Of a DNA stretch of 64,000 nucleotides, positions 16,700 through 25,455 are shown piece after piece. Source of the stretch: Sphingomonas phyllosphaerae 5.2 (GTDB lineage: Bacteria > Pseudomonadota > Alphaproteobacteria > Sphingomonadales > Sphingomonadaceae); assembly GCF_000419605.1 (NCBI RefSeq), contig NZ_ATTI01000001.1, forward strand, positions 562,001 through 626,000, in the 5' to 3' direction. The translations under genes were made by a program, and so were the position numbers. Each line of letters opens with the position of its first letter. The first letter of the stretch is position 1. The notes below the pieces were generated by a model. It was not told where the DNA came from and ran no database searches. It saw nothing but the letters and a program-made list of their open reading frames with translations.

Positions 16700-18730
16700 A
16701 TGGTCAGGCAAGCTGTGCGCGCGGCGCTTTTCACCCTTATGACAGCCATGGCGCTGCTGCTACCGCCCGACGCGGCGATGGCGCAGACGCGGCATGTCGC
16801 GATGACGCTGACCGCCGAAAGCGAGCGGCCGGCGCCGGGCAGCGACGTGGCGCTGGCAATCCGGGCGGTGCCGCAGCCGGGGTGGCACGGCTATTGGTCG
16901 AACCCCGGTGACGCCGGCGTGGCGACCCGCGCGACGTGGACGCTGCCGGCCGGGGCAAGCGCGGGCTCGCTCGACTATCCCGCGCCGACTCGGCTGTCGA
17001 TCGCCGGGCTGATGAACCACGTGTACGAACGGCCGTGGACGATGCTGACGACGTTGCGCGTGCCGCAGGGCGTGGCGTCGGGCAGCGCGCTGCCGGTGCG
17101 CGTGAAGCTCGACTATCTGGTGTGCACCGAGACGATCTGCGTACCCGAGATGCAGGAGCTGGCGACGACGCTGACGATCGGCGACGGCACGATCGACCCG
17201 GCGCGGCGCGCGAGCTTCGATGACGCGCGGCGGGCGTTGCCGCGGCCGTTGGGCAGCAAGGCGACGTGGCAGATCGACGGCGGGCGCTTCCGGCTGTCGG
17301 TGCCATACCCGCGCGACGCGCCGTTGGGACAGGCGTGGTTCTACCCGGCGCGCGGCGGCGCGATCGATTACGCCGCCGCGCAGCAAGTAACCCGCGACGG
17401 CGAGCGACTGGTGGTGGAGACCAAGGCGGCGGCGGTGCCGGAGCGCGGGCCGCTGGCCGGCGTGCTGACGCTCGGCAGCGGCCCGGGGCTGTCGCTGGTC
17501 GCCGATCCCGGCACGGTCGCGGCGGCGACGGGGACGGCCGCATTCGACTGGGGCGTAGCGCTGGCGGCGTTCGGGGGCGCGTTGCTCGGCGGGCTGTTGC
17601 TCAACGTCATGCCATGCGTGTTCCCGATCCTGAGCCTGAAGGCGCTGGGCTTGGCACGTTCGGGCGAGAGCGAGCGGCATGCACGTGTCGAGGCGCTGGC
17701 CTATACCGCCGGCGTCGTGTCGGTGTGCCTGGCGCTGGGCGGTACGTTGCTGGCGCTGCGGGCGGGTGGCGCCAGTGCCGGCTGGGCGTTCCAGTTGCAG
17801 GACCCGCGCGTCGTGGGCGTCCTGCTGTTGCTGGTGGTCGCGATCGCGCTGAACCTCGCCGGGTTGTTCGAGCTGCCGACCCCGGCGTTCGCGGGCCGCG
17901 GCGGCGCGGCGGGCGCGTTCATGACCGGCGCGCTGGCGGCGTTCGTCGCGACGCCGTGCACCGGGCCGTTCATGGGCGCGGCGCTGGGCGCGGCGCTGGT
18001 GCTGCCGGCGGCCGTGGCGCTGCTGGTGTTCGCCGGCCTGGGGCTGGGGATCGCGGTGCCGTTCCTGCTGATCGGGTTCGTGCCGGCGCTGCGGCGGCGA
18101 TTGCCGAAGCCGGGGATGTGGATGGTCCGGTTGCGCCACCTGCTTTCGGTGCCGATGTTCGCGACCGCGCTGGCGCTGGCATGGGTGCTGGGGCGGCAGG
18201 CCGGGGTCGACGGCATGACGCTGGGGCTCGCCGCGGCGCTGCTCGCCGCGCTGGGGCTATGGTGGACCGGGCGGCGGCAGCTGGGCGCGGGGCGGCTGGC
18301 GTGGGTGCCGGGCGTGCTCGCGCTGCTGGTTGCGGGCGCCGTGATCGCGACGGTGCGGCCGCAAGTCGCGCGCGCGGCGGCCACGGGCTTGCCGGGGGCG
18401 GAGCCGTTCTCGGAAGCACGGCTGGCGGCGTTGCGCGCGGAGGGGCGGCCGGTGTTCGCCTATTTCACCGCCGACTGGTGCCTGACGTGCAAGGTCAACG
18501 AGAAGGCCGCGATCGAAACCGCGGCGGTTGCCGACGCTTTCGGGCGCGGCAAGGTGGCGGTGCTGATCGGTGACTGGACCGATGGCGATCCGGTGCTCGG
18601 ACGCTTCATCGCACAGCACAATCGCGCCGGGGTGCCGCTCTATCTCTGGTACGCGCCCGCCGCCACGGCGCCGCGCGTCCTGCCGCAGGTGCTGACCCGC
18701 ACGATGCTGACCGATCTGCCGCCGCGATGA
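16700..18730 (+). CDS. DsbD/ScsB-type protein-disulfide reductase
   Basis: This membrane protein would carry electrons from cytoplasmic thioredoxin to periplasmic partners, such as CcmG. The 676-residue product has a signal peptide, an N-terminal immunoglobulin-like domain with Cys142 and Cys147 (VCTETICVPE), an eight-helix DsbD core with the essential cysteines in NVMPCVFPILSLKAL (about residue 303) and ATPCTGPFMG (about 417), and a C-terminal thioredoxin domain with ADWCLTCKVNEKA (about 594). The first domain resembles ScsB more than classical DsbD. Start ATG 16700 has no strong ribosome-binding site. Confidence 0.92.
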   Translation: MVRQAVRAALFTLMTAMALLLPPDAAMAQTRHVAMTLTAESERPAPGSDVALAIRAVPQPGWHGYWSNPGDAGVATRATWTLPAGASAGSLDYPAPTRLSIAGLMNHVYERPWTMLTTLRVPQGVASGSALPVRVKLDYLVCTETICVPEMQELATTLTIGDGTIDPARRASFDDARRALPRPLGSKATWQIDGGRFRLSVPYPRDAPLGQAWFYPARGGAIDYAAAQQVTRDGERLVVETKAAAVPERGPLAGVLTLGSGPGLSLVADPGTVAAATGTAAFDWGVALAAFGGALLGGLLLNVMPCVFPILSLKALGLARSGESERHARVEALAYTAGVVSVCLALGGTLLALRAGGASAGWAFQLQDPRVVGVLLLLVVAIALNLAGLFELPTPAFAGRGGAAGAFMTGALAAFVATPCTGPFMGAALGAALVLPAAVALLVFAGLGLGIAVPFLLIGFVPALRRRLPKPGMWMVRLRHLLSVPMFATALALAWVLGRQAGVDGMTLGLAAALLAALGLWWTGRRQLGAGRLAWVPGVLALLVAGAVIATVRPQVARAAATGLPGAEPFSEARLAALRAEGRPVFAYFTADWCLTCKVNEKAAIETAAVADAFGRGKVAVLIGDWTDGDPVLGRFIAQHNRAGVPLYLWYAPAATAPRVLPQVLTRTMLTDLPPR

Positions 18731-18818
18731 TGCGGGTGCGCTGATGTAATCGGGTTGCGTGTGCGGCCGATCTCCACCAGCATGGCTCCAAACCGCGACG
18801 GAGGCGTTCAGAGCATTG

Positions 18819-20321
18819 ATGGGGAAGATCGCGTTCGACGAAATCATGGGGGCCGGCGGCGCTGACGGCGCACGACCGGAATTGCGTGAGCTGTGCCGGT
18901 GGCTTGCCGACACGCCGGACGGCGAGTTGCGCCGCCGCCAGCAATCGGCCGAGACGACCTTCCGCCAGCTTGGCATCACCTTCGCGGTTTACGGCGAGAG
19001 CGAGGCGAGCGAGCGGATCATCCCGTTCGACATCGTGCCGCGCGTGTTCCTGCCCGACGAATGGGCGCGGCTTTCCGAGGGGCTGGTCCAGCGCGTCGAC
19101 GCGATCAACGCCTTCCTCGTCGATATCTATGGCGACCAGAAGATCCTGCGCGACGGCGTGCTGCCGGCCGACCTGATCCTCGGCAACGCGCAATTCCGCC
19201 CGGAGGTCGCCGGCATCCGCCCGCCGCACGACGTGTGGGCGCACATCTGCGGGATCGACCTGGTGCGCACCGGACCGGACGACTTCTTCGTGCTGGAGGA
19301 CAATGCGCGCACGCCCTCGGGGGTCAGCTACATGCTGGAGAACCGCGAGGCGATGGTGCGGCTGTGCCCCGAATTGTTCTCCAACTTCCGCGTTGCGGCC
19401 GTCGACAGCTATCCCGACCGGTTGCTGGAGACGATGCGCTCGGTGGCGCCGCGCGGGTGCGGCGGGCGCCCGACGTGCGTGGTGCTGACGCCGGGCCATT
19501 ATAACTCGGCCTATTACGAGCACAGCTTCCTGGCCGATTCGATGGGCGTCGAACTGGTCGAGGCCGCCGATCTCGTCGTGGATGACGACATGGTCTACAT
19601 GCGGACGATCGAGGGGCGGGTGCGCGTCGACGTGATCTACCGCCGCGTCGACGACGATTACCTCGATCCGCTGGTCTTCCGTCCCGATTCGATGCTGGGG
19701 GTGCCGGGGCTGATCGCCGCTTATGCCGCGGGCAACGTCGCGATCATCAACGCGCCGGGTAACGGCATCGCCGACGACAAGGCGATCTACAGCTACATGC
19801 CGGAGATCGTGCAATATTATTCCGGCGGCGCCGCACGGCTACCGAACGTGGAGACGTATCGCTGCCGCGAACCCGATGCGCTGAAATACGTGCTGGAGCA
19901 TCTCGGCGACCTCGTGGTGAAGCTGGTCGACGGTTCGGGCGGCTACGGGATGCTGGTCGGGCCGACCGCGTCGTCGGCGGAGATCGAGCGGTTCCGCGAG
20001 GCGCTCGTCGCGCACCCCGAGCGCTATATCGCGCAACCGACGCTGGCGCTGTCGACCGTGCCGACCTTGGTCGAGCAGGGCGTGGCGCCGCGACATGTCG
20101 ATTTTCGGCCGTTCGTGCTGACCGGTGCGCAGGGGGTACAGGTGGTGCCCGGCGGGCTGACGCGCGTCGCGCTGCGCGAGGGCTCGTTGGTCGTCAATTC
20201 CTCCCAGGGTGGCGGCACGAAGGACAGTTTCGTGCTGATGGACGAACGCGGTGCGATGACCCAGACGATGGATGGGCCGGGCGGCACCATGACGCAGACG
20301 CTGGGCGGGGGCGCGTTCTGA
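18819..20321 (+). CDS. Circularly permuted ATP-grasp protein (locus 1)
   Basis: Proteins of this family (formerly DUF404/DUF407) are predicted peptide-bond or amide ligases and occur with alpha-E and transglutaminase genes; the product is unknown. I used the ATG at 18819, giving 500 residues. The sequence shows the family motifs: RIIPFDIVPRVF, LVDIYGDQKIL, DFFVLEDNARTPSGVSYMLENR, VLTPGHYNSAYYEHSFLA, MLGVPGLIAAYAAGNVAIINAPGNGIADDKAIYSYMPEIV and VVKLVDGSGGYGMLVGP. Its stop overlaps the alpha-E gene (TGATG). Compared with the fused paralogue at 59660, it keeps DNAR rather than DHLR. Confidence 0.93.
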   Translation: MGKIAFDEIMGAGGADGARPELRELCRWLADTPDGELRRRQQSAETTFRQLGITFAVYGESEASERIIPFDIVPRVFLPDEWARLSEGLVQRVDAINAFLVDIYGDQKILRDGVLPADLILGNAQFRPEVAGIRPPHDVWAHICGIDLVRTGPDDFFVLEDNARTPSGVSYMLENREAMVRLCPELFSNFRVAAVDSYPDRLLETMRSVAPRGCGGRPTCVVLTPGHYNSAYYEHSFLADSMGVELVEAADLVVDDDMVYMRTIEGRVRVDVIYRRVDDDYLDPLVFRPDSMLGVPGLIAAYAAGNVAIINAPGNGIADDKAIYSYMPEIVQYYSGGAARLPNVETYRCREPDALKYVLEHLGDLVVKLVDGSGGYGMLVGPTASSAEIERFREALVAHPERYIAQPTLALSTVPTLVEQGVAPRHVDFRPFVLTGAQGVQVVPGGLTRVALREGSLVVNSSQGGGTKDSFVLMDERGAMTQTMDGPGGTMTQTLGGGAF

Positions 20322-21256
20322 TGCTGAGCCGGACCGCCGCCTCGCTCTACTGGCTGGGACGCTATGTCGAGCGTGCCGATTTCGTCGCGCGACTGGTGGA
20401 AGCGACACTGCGTCTCGACGTGCTGTCGACGCGTTCGGCGGGGGAGGATGCGTGGCGCACCGCGCTTGCCGTCAGCGAGACGACCGAGGCGTTCGAGGCG
20501 AACGGCGCCACGCTGACCCGCGAGGAGGTGGTGCACTTCCTGCTGGCGAGCAGCGCGCATCCCGGTTCGATCCTGCGCTGCCTGGCGCTGGCGCGCGACA
20601 ACGCGCGCGCGGTGCGTACCGCGCTCAGCCGCGAGGCGTGGCAGGCGATCAACGGTGCGTGGCTGATCTTCGACCAGCGGATGGGGCGGCTGGATCCGAC
20701 CGCCACGTTGTCGATCGTCGATGCGGTCAAGGCGGAGACGCGCGGGTTCGAGGGCGCGGTGCACCGGATGCTGCGCAACCAGACGACGTCGTTCATCCGG
20801 CTGGGGCAGGCGGTGGAGCGCACCGACAATACCGCGCGGTTGCTCGACGTGAAATACCACATCCTGTTGCCGGCCGGCGAGCGGGTCGGCGGGACGGTCG
20901 ACCGCGATCAGTGGACGACGATCCTCCAGACCGTGTCGGCGGTCACCGCCTTCCGCTGGCTCTACACCGACGGGCTGAACCCGACCAACGTCATCGACCT
21001 GCTGCTGAGCCGCGCGGAGCTGCCGCGCAGCCTCGCCGCGTCGATCGAGGAGACGGTGGCCGCGTTGACCGCACTGGCGCGCGCCAGCGGGACGCAGGGA
21101 GAGGCCGACCGCATGGCACGGACACGGCAGGCGCGGGTCGCCAAGACGCGGACCGGCGACGTGATCGCCGCCGGGCTGCACCAGCACCTGCGCGCGCTGA
21201 TCGTCGAGAATGCCCACCTGCACGACGCGATCGGGCGGCAGTTCAAGTTCCAGTGA
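20321..21256 (+). CDS. Alpha-E domain protein (DUF403, locus 1)
   Basis: This 311-residue all-helical protein begins MLSRTAASLYWLGRYVERADFVARLVE, the hallmark of the alpha-E family, which always accompanies circularly permuted ATP-grasp proteins. Further markers are SSAHPGSILRCLALARDNARAVRTALSREAWQAIN and FIRLGQAVERTDNTARLLDVKYH. The Arg/Glu-rich helices may bind the substrate of the partner ligase; no enzyme activity is established. It is translationally coupled to the ATP-grasp gene and is followed after 95 bases by the transglutaminase gene. Confidence 0.93.
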   Translation: MLSRTAASLYWLGRYVERADFVARLVEATLRLDVLSTRSAGEDAWRTALAVSETTEAFEANGATLTREEVVHFLLASSAHPGSILRCLALARDNARAVRTALSREAWQAINGAWLIFDQRMGRLDPTATLSIVDAVKAETRGFEGAVHRMLRNQTTSFIRLGQAVERTDNTARLLDVKYHILLPAGERVGGTVDRDQWTTILQTVSAVTAFRWLYTDGLNPTNVIDLLLSRAELPRSLAASIEETVAALTALARASGTQGEADRMARTRQARVAKTRTGDVIAAGLHQHLRALIVENAHLHDAIGRQFKFQ

Positions 21257-21266
21257 AACGACGACC

Positions 21267-21297
21267 GTCATGGCGAGCGCGGCGGAGCGATCCGGAG
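21267..21297. repeat. Degenerate single arm of the dispersed repeat
   Basis: CGTCATGGCGAGCGCGGCGG, continuing to a GATCCGGA end, resembles the left arm of the dispersed inverted repeat, but no matching right arm follows. It lies in the 95-base gap between the alpha-E and transglutaminase genes. Confidence 0.4.
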
Positions 21298-21351
21298 CCC
21301 GGCGCACCACGCCGCGTCGCCGAGCACGTGCCGAGATAGAGTAACCGCACC

Positions 21352-22152
21352 ATGCGCCTGACCATCGACCATCGCACGACCTATCGCTTCACCGCGCCGC
21401 AGGGGCGCGTCGTGCAGCTGTTGCGGATGACGCCGCGCAACACCCATGACCAGACGGTGGCGGACTGGAACATCGCGGTCGATTGCGACGCGCGGCTGCG
21501 CCAGCATCGCGACGGCTTCGGCAATCTGACGACGATGCTCTATGCCGAGGGGCCGCTCGATACGCTGGAGATTGTCGTGTCGGGCGAGGTGGTGACCAGC
21601 ACGTCGCGCGGCGTGCTGCACGGCACGTTCGAGCCGCTCGCCCCGGCGCTGTACCTGCGCAGCACCCCCGCGACGCAGGCCGAACCGGCGCTGGTGGCGT
21701 TCGCGCGCGAGGCGACCGCGGATCGCACGCCGATCGGCGCGCTTCACGCGCTCAACCGTGCCTTGCATGCGCGCTTCGAGCTGGTCGGGGGACGGCCCGA
21801 GGCGGGGCTGACCGTCACCTCCGCCTTCGCGCGCGACACCGCGACGTCGCGCGATCTGGCGCAGATGTTCGTCGCGGCGGCGCGCGCGGTGGCGGTGCCG
21901 GCGCGCTACGTCACCGGATATTGCGATTTGCAGGCCGGGGAACGCCCGACCCCGCATGGCTGGGCGGAGGCGTGGGTCGAGGGACTAGGCTGGATCGGGT
22001 TCGATCCCACGCTGGGCGAATCACCGGAGGAGCATCATGTCCGCGTGGCGGTGGCGCTGGATGCCGCAGGCTGTTCGCCGGTCGCGGGGTCGCGGCTGGG
22101 CGAGGGACGCGAAAGCCTCGACGTCGAGGTGCAGGTCAGCGGCGAGGCGTGA
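21352..22152 (+). CDS. Transglutaminase-like protein with Ser in place of the catalytic Cys (locus 1)
   Basis: The 266-residue product has the bacterial transglutaminase N-terminal domain (MRLTIDHRTTYRFTAPQGRVVQLLRMTPRNT) and the transglutaminase-like core. His202 (PHGWAEAW) and Asp218 (WIGFDPT) of the catalytic triad are present. The position normally occupied by the nucleophile in GVCQDFAQ reads ATSRDLAQ, that is Ser166 instead of Cys; the paralogue at 58733 has Cys184 there. It may therefore be a binding protein, a pseudoenzyme or a serine-type hydrolase. It is the third gene of the ATP-grasp/alpha-E operon. Convergent with the next gene, the stops being 4 bases apart. Confidence 0.9.
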   Translation: MRLTIDHRTTYRFTAPQGRVVQLLRMTPRNTHDQTVADWNIAVDCDARLRQHRDGFGNLTTMLYAEGPLDTLEIVVSGEVVTSTSRGVLHGTFEPLAPALYLRSTPATQAEPALVAFAREATADRTPIGALHALNRALHARFELVGGRPEAGLTVTSAFARDTATSRDLAQMFVAAARAVAVPARYVTGYCDLQAGERPTPHGWAEAWVEGLGWIGFDPTLGESPEEHHVRVAVALDAAGCSPVAGSRLGEGRESLDVEVQVSGEA

Positions 22153-22156
22153 GCGG

Positions 22157-22924
22157 CTACAGCGGCGGGAACGGCGGATAGGCGTCGGGCGCGACCGCTT
22201 CCGCTCCGCCGCCGCGCATCACCAGATGATACAGCGCCAGCCCCGGCGGGCTTGCGGCGACGATGCCGATCGCGAGCTGGATCGCCGTGATCGTGCCCGT
22301 GCCCCACCACCACGCAGCGTGGACGCGGCCGCGGCGACGAAGGTCGGCGAGCATTCCCGCCGCCGGGAACAGCAGGACGGCGGCGAAAACGCCCCATGCC
22401 GCCCACGGGATCATCAGCGGCAGCGGCAGGATTCGACCGAACGCCGGACCGGTGAGGATCGCCATCGCGCAGATCATCAGCCGCCGGTGCCATTCGGTCC
22501 GGCGCCGCAAGCGGATCGCGGCGGCGACGAGGCCCCCGAACCCCGTCACGAACAGCGCGTTCATGAAAAGGAAGTAGGCGGGGGTGAAGAAGAACGGCGC
22601 GCCGCCGCGCCGCACCATCATCGCCGTTGTGTAGACGCCGACGATCACCACCGCGCTCGCCCAGCCGGCGCCGATCCACCCCAGCCGCCGGTGCAGCTTC
22701 CGGTCAGCGCGGCCGGCGAAGGCGGTCTGCACGACGAACAGCACGGTCCAGCCGAAGAACAGCAATGCATGGACATGCACGGCGACCGGCACCGCGAAGG
22801 TGGATCGCCCCATCACCCATTGCAGTGAGAAACCGACGAAGATGACGACCGCCATCGCGATCGCCAGTTTCAGGAAGAAGCGTGGGCCGACCGGTCCCGA
22901 TCGCTCGACGAAGACGGATGCCAT
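22157..22924 (-). CDS. Seven-helix membrane protein of unknown function
   Basis: The 255-residue product has about seven hydrophobic helices and conserved-looking His residues in VHVHALLFFGWTVLF, LHRRLGWIGA and EWHRRLMICAMAIL. His-rich helices of this kind recall DUF2306 or cytochrome b561-like proteins, but I see no decisive motif for heme binding. I chose the ATG at 22924. It is a single gene facing the transglutaminase gene. Function unknown. Confidence 0.8.
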   Translation of the reverse strand: MASVFVERSGPVGPRFFLKLAIAMAVVIFVGFSLQWVMGRSTFAVPVAVHVHALLFFGWTVLFVVQTAFAGRADRKLHRRLGWIGAGWASAVVIVGVYTTAMMVRRGGAPFFFTPAYFLFMNALFVTGFGGLVAAAIRLRRRTEWHRRLMICAMAILTGPAFGRILPLPLMIPWAAWGVFAAVLLFPAAGMLADLRRRGRVHAAWWWGTGTITAIQLAIGIVAASPPGLALYHLVMRGGGAEAVAPDAYPPFPPL

Positions 22925-23067
22925 GACGTTGTCCCCCCGGATAACGGCGGGAGCGTACCACGAAGACGGGCGATCCATCCAGCCCGTCCTGCGGCGGGCA
23001 TCGCAGCGTCGGTGGCGGCGGGGGGCTCGCAACCCGCTCCGGTGCGCCTCCCCGAGGCGCCGCGCGG

Positions 23068-23835
23068 TTATACGCGGGTCGGCACCGCCGCGATCTCTTC
23101 CTCGGGCAGCACCACCCAGCCGTTCGGGCCGAGCATCTCGAGCGGGCGATAGCGGGTCTTGTAGGCCATGCGAGTCGACCCCTTCACCCAATAGCCGAGA
23201 TAGACATAGGGCAGCGCGGCCTCGCGGGCGCGGGCGATATGATCGAGGATGATGAAATTGCCGAGCGCGGGGCGCGCATCCTGATCGGTGTCGAAGAAGC
23301 TGTAGACCATCGACAGCCCGTCGGCCTGCCGGTCGGTCAGGCAGCAGCCGACCAGCTTGCCGGGGCGGCCACCGGCGCCGGACGGCTCGCGATATTCGAC
23401 GATCACCGAATTGACGGGCGAATGCTCGACCATGTCGGAGAAGTCGCTCTCGTCCATCGCGGCCATCCCGCCGCCGGGATGACGCGCCGAGAGGTAGCGA
23501 CGCATCAGCGTATATTGCTCATCGGTCGCCCACGGGCGGCATGCCGCGACGTCGAGGTCGGCGTGGCGGCGTACCAGCTTGCGCTGCGTCGCATTGGGCT
23601 CGAACTCGTGCGTGCGCACCCGCACCGAGACGCACGCGGCGCAACCCGCGCAGCTAGGGCGATAGGCGACCGACTGGCTCCGGCGGAAGCCGATCCGGCC
23701 GAGCGCGTCGTTCAGCTCGGCGGCATTGGGGCCGGACAGCTCGGTGAACACCTTCCGCTCCTGCCGCCCCGGCAGATACGGGCACGGCTGCGGGCTGGTG
23801 ACGAAGAAGCGCGGGAAACGGAACGGTGCCGTCAT
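23068..23835 (-). CDS. bpt: Aspartate/glutamate leucyltransferase (Bpt, N-end rule)
   Basis: Bpt transfers Leu from leucyl-tRNA to N-terminal Asp or Glu, marking proteins for ClpS-ClpAP degradation in the cytoplasm. The 255-residue product has the N-terminal Cys-rich region [16 protein letters not shown] and [15 protein letters not shown], then [14 protein letters not shown] and the C-terminal catalytic segment [45 protein letters not shown]. Length and motifs fit the Bpt (ATE-like) family throughout. It is transcribed alone, downstream of the ilvA terminator. Confidence 0.95.
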   Translation of the reverse strand: MTAPFRFPRFFVTSPQPCPYLPGRQERKVFTELSGPNAAELNDALGRIGFRRSQSVAYRPSCAGCAACVSVRVRTHEFEPNATQRKLVRRHADLDVAACRPWATDEQYTLMRRYLSARHPGGGMAAMDESDFSDMVEHSPVNSVIVEYREPSGAGGRPGKLVGCCLTDRQADGLSMVYSFFDTDQDARPALGNFIILDHIARAREAALPYVYLGYWVKGSTRMAYKTRYRPLEMLGPNGWVVLPEEEIAAVPTRV

Positions 23836-23921
23836 GCCGACCGACCTTTCCGTGTGCTGACCATGTCGAGCCCCATGCCTGCGAAAGACTTCATATGAGA
23901 TGAAGCGTGCGCGCTGAAAAG

Positions 23922-23941
23922 CCGCTTTACCAACAAAGCGG
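23922..23941 (-). terminator. Rho-independent terminator of ilvA
   Basis: On the minus strand CCGCTTT, a 6-nt loop and AAAGCGG form a 7-bp stem that is followed at once by CTTTT. It begins 9 bases after the ilvA stop codon. Confidence 0.8.
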
Positions 23942-23949
23942 TTCCGGGG

Positions 23950-25191
23950 TCACGCCAGTTCGACGGTGCTCACCTCGTAACCGGCCTCGCGCAGGCCGGT
24001 CATCAGCCGGTCGAGGTGCGCGCGGTCGCGCGACTCGCACTCGATATCGGTGATCAGTCCCTTGGCGGGCAAGGTGGTGAAGACGCGCTGGTGGTAGATC
24101 TCGATGATGTTCACGCGCTCGCGATCGAACACGCGCATCACGTTGAAGAGCGCGCCCGGCTGATCCTGCAGCCGCAGCCGCAGCCGTGCGAGCCGCCCGG
24201 AGCGCGCGAGATCGCGCAGCAGCACGTTGGCGAGCAGGCGCGTGTCGATGTTGCCGCCGCACAGCACGATGCCGACGGTCTTGCCGCGGAACCGCTCCGG
24301 ATGCGCGAGCAATGCGGCGAGCCCGGCGGCACCGGCGCCCTCCACCACGGTCTTCTCGATCTGCAGCAGCAGGCTGACCGCCTCCTCCAGCGCGCGTTCG
24401 GAGACGAGCACGATGTCGTCGACGATCCGCGCCACCATCTGCGAGGTGATGCCGCCAGGCTCCTTGACCGCGATCCCCTCTGCCAGCGTGTCCCCTGCGC
24501 ACGGCATGTCGGTGCCGTTGATGCGGTTGTACATCGACGGATAGAGTTCCGCCTCGACGCCGACGACCTCGATCGGGCGGCCGGCGGCGCGCGCGACCGT
24601 CGCCATGCCCGAGATCAGCCCGCCGCCGCCGATCGGCACGATCAACGTGTCGATCTCCGGATGGTCGGCCAGCATCTCCAGCGCGACCGTGCCCTGCCCG
24701 GCGATCACGCGCGGGTCGTCGAACGGGTGGATGAAGGTGAAGCCGCAATCGGCCTCCAGCACGCGGGCGTGCGCATAGGCGGCGTCGAACGTGTCGCCCT
24801 CCAGGATCACGGTTGCGCCGTGCCCCTGCGTCTGCACCACCTTCACCACCGGCGTGTTGCGCGGCATCACGATCGTCGCGGGCACGCCGAGGCGGTTGGC
24901 GTGATAGGCGAGCCCCTGCGCATGGTTGCCCGCCGAGGCCGCGATCACGCCCTTGGCGCGCGCCGCGTCGGAGAGTTGCAGCAGCGTGTTGAGCGCGCCG
25001 CGTTCCTTGTAGGCGGCGGTGAATTGCTGGTTCTCGAACTTCAGGTAGACGGTCGCGCCGGTCATCGTCGACAACGTCTGGCTGATCAGCGTCGGCGTGC
25101 GCACGATCTTGTCGCCGATCCGCATCTGCGCGGCGCGCACATCCTCGATCGAGACGGGGAGGGCGGCGTCGGATGCGAGCTGTGTTGCCAT
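23950..25191 (-). CDS. ilvA: Threonine ammonia-lyase (threonine dehydratase) with C-terminal ACT domain
   Basis: This PLP enzyme deaminates threonine to 2-oxobutanoate, the first step to isoleucine. I chose the ATG at 25191 (413 residues) because the sequence upstream has no conserved features. The PLP lysine is Lys62 in QQFTAAYKERGALNTLLQLS; PIGGGGLISGMATVA is the phosphate-binding loop. The last 75 residues form an ACT-like domain (LRLRLQDQPGALFNVMRVFD, HHQR-type ending), as in the allosteric 400-residue class. 2-Oxobutanoate can also yield propionyl-CoA, a possible metabolic link with the pcc operon 4 kb away (inference). Confidence 0.94.
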   Translation of the reverse strand: MATQLASDAALPVSIEDVRAAQMRIGDKIVRTPTLISQTLSTMTGATVYLKFENQQFTAAYKERGALNTLLQLSDAARAKGVIAASAGNHAQGLAYHANRLGVPATIVMPRNTPVVKVVQTQGHGATVILEGDTFDAAYAHARVLEADCGFTFIHPFDDPRVIAGQGTVALEMLADHPEIDTLIVPIGGGGLISGMATVARAAGRPIEVVGVEAELYPSMYNRINGTDMPCAGDTLAEGIAVKEPGGITSQMVARIVDDIVLVSERALEEAVSLLLQIEKTVVEGAGAAGLAALLAHPERFRGKTVGIVLCGGNIDTRLLANVLLRDLARSGRLARLRLRLQDQPGALFNVMRVFDRERVNIIEIYHQRVFTTLPAKGLITDIECESRDRAHLDRLMTGLREAGYEVSTVELA

Positions 25192-25350
25192 CGCGGCGGC
25201 GTAGCGGATCGCCGCCGCGAAAGGAACACCCGCACGTCGGGCGGCTGCCCGGATGTTGCCGATGCAGGCGGTGGCCCGTGTCCGTGCCGTTCTCCGGTTC
25301 ATCGGGAAAGGTGGCGAGCGCTTCGTTGGCTGCGCCACATCGGATCGTTC

Positions 25351-25370
25351 GTCATTGCGCGCGCAATGAC
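25351..25370. repeat. 20-bp perfect palindrome, collapsed form of the dispersed repeat
   Basis: GTCATTGCGCGCGCAATGAC is perfectly self-complementary. Each half equals the tip of the dispersed repeat arm (GTCATTGCG), as though the two arms had fused by deletion of the middle. It lies in the 264-base gap between ilvA and the next minus-strand gene; nothing else is visible there. Confidence 0.6.
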
Positions 25371-25455
25371 GGCGTAGCCCAGAGGGATGTCGTTTGACTT
25401 CAGTGGATAAGCATCCGCCCGTGCCTATGCACCAAAGGCCGTTCCCAACCGACGC

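Noticed and set aside
21990-22010. tRNA T-arm-like GGGTTCGATCCCAC
   Set aside because: It lies inside the transglutaminase gene and encodes the conserved catalytic GFDPT segment; no other tRNA arms fit around it.
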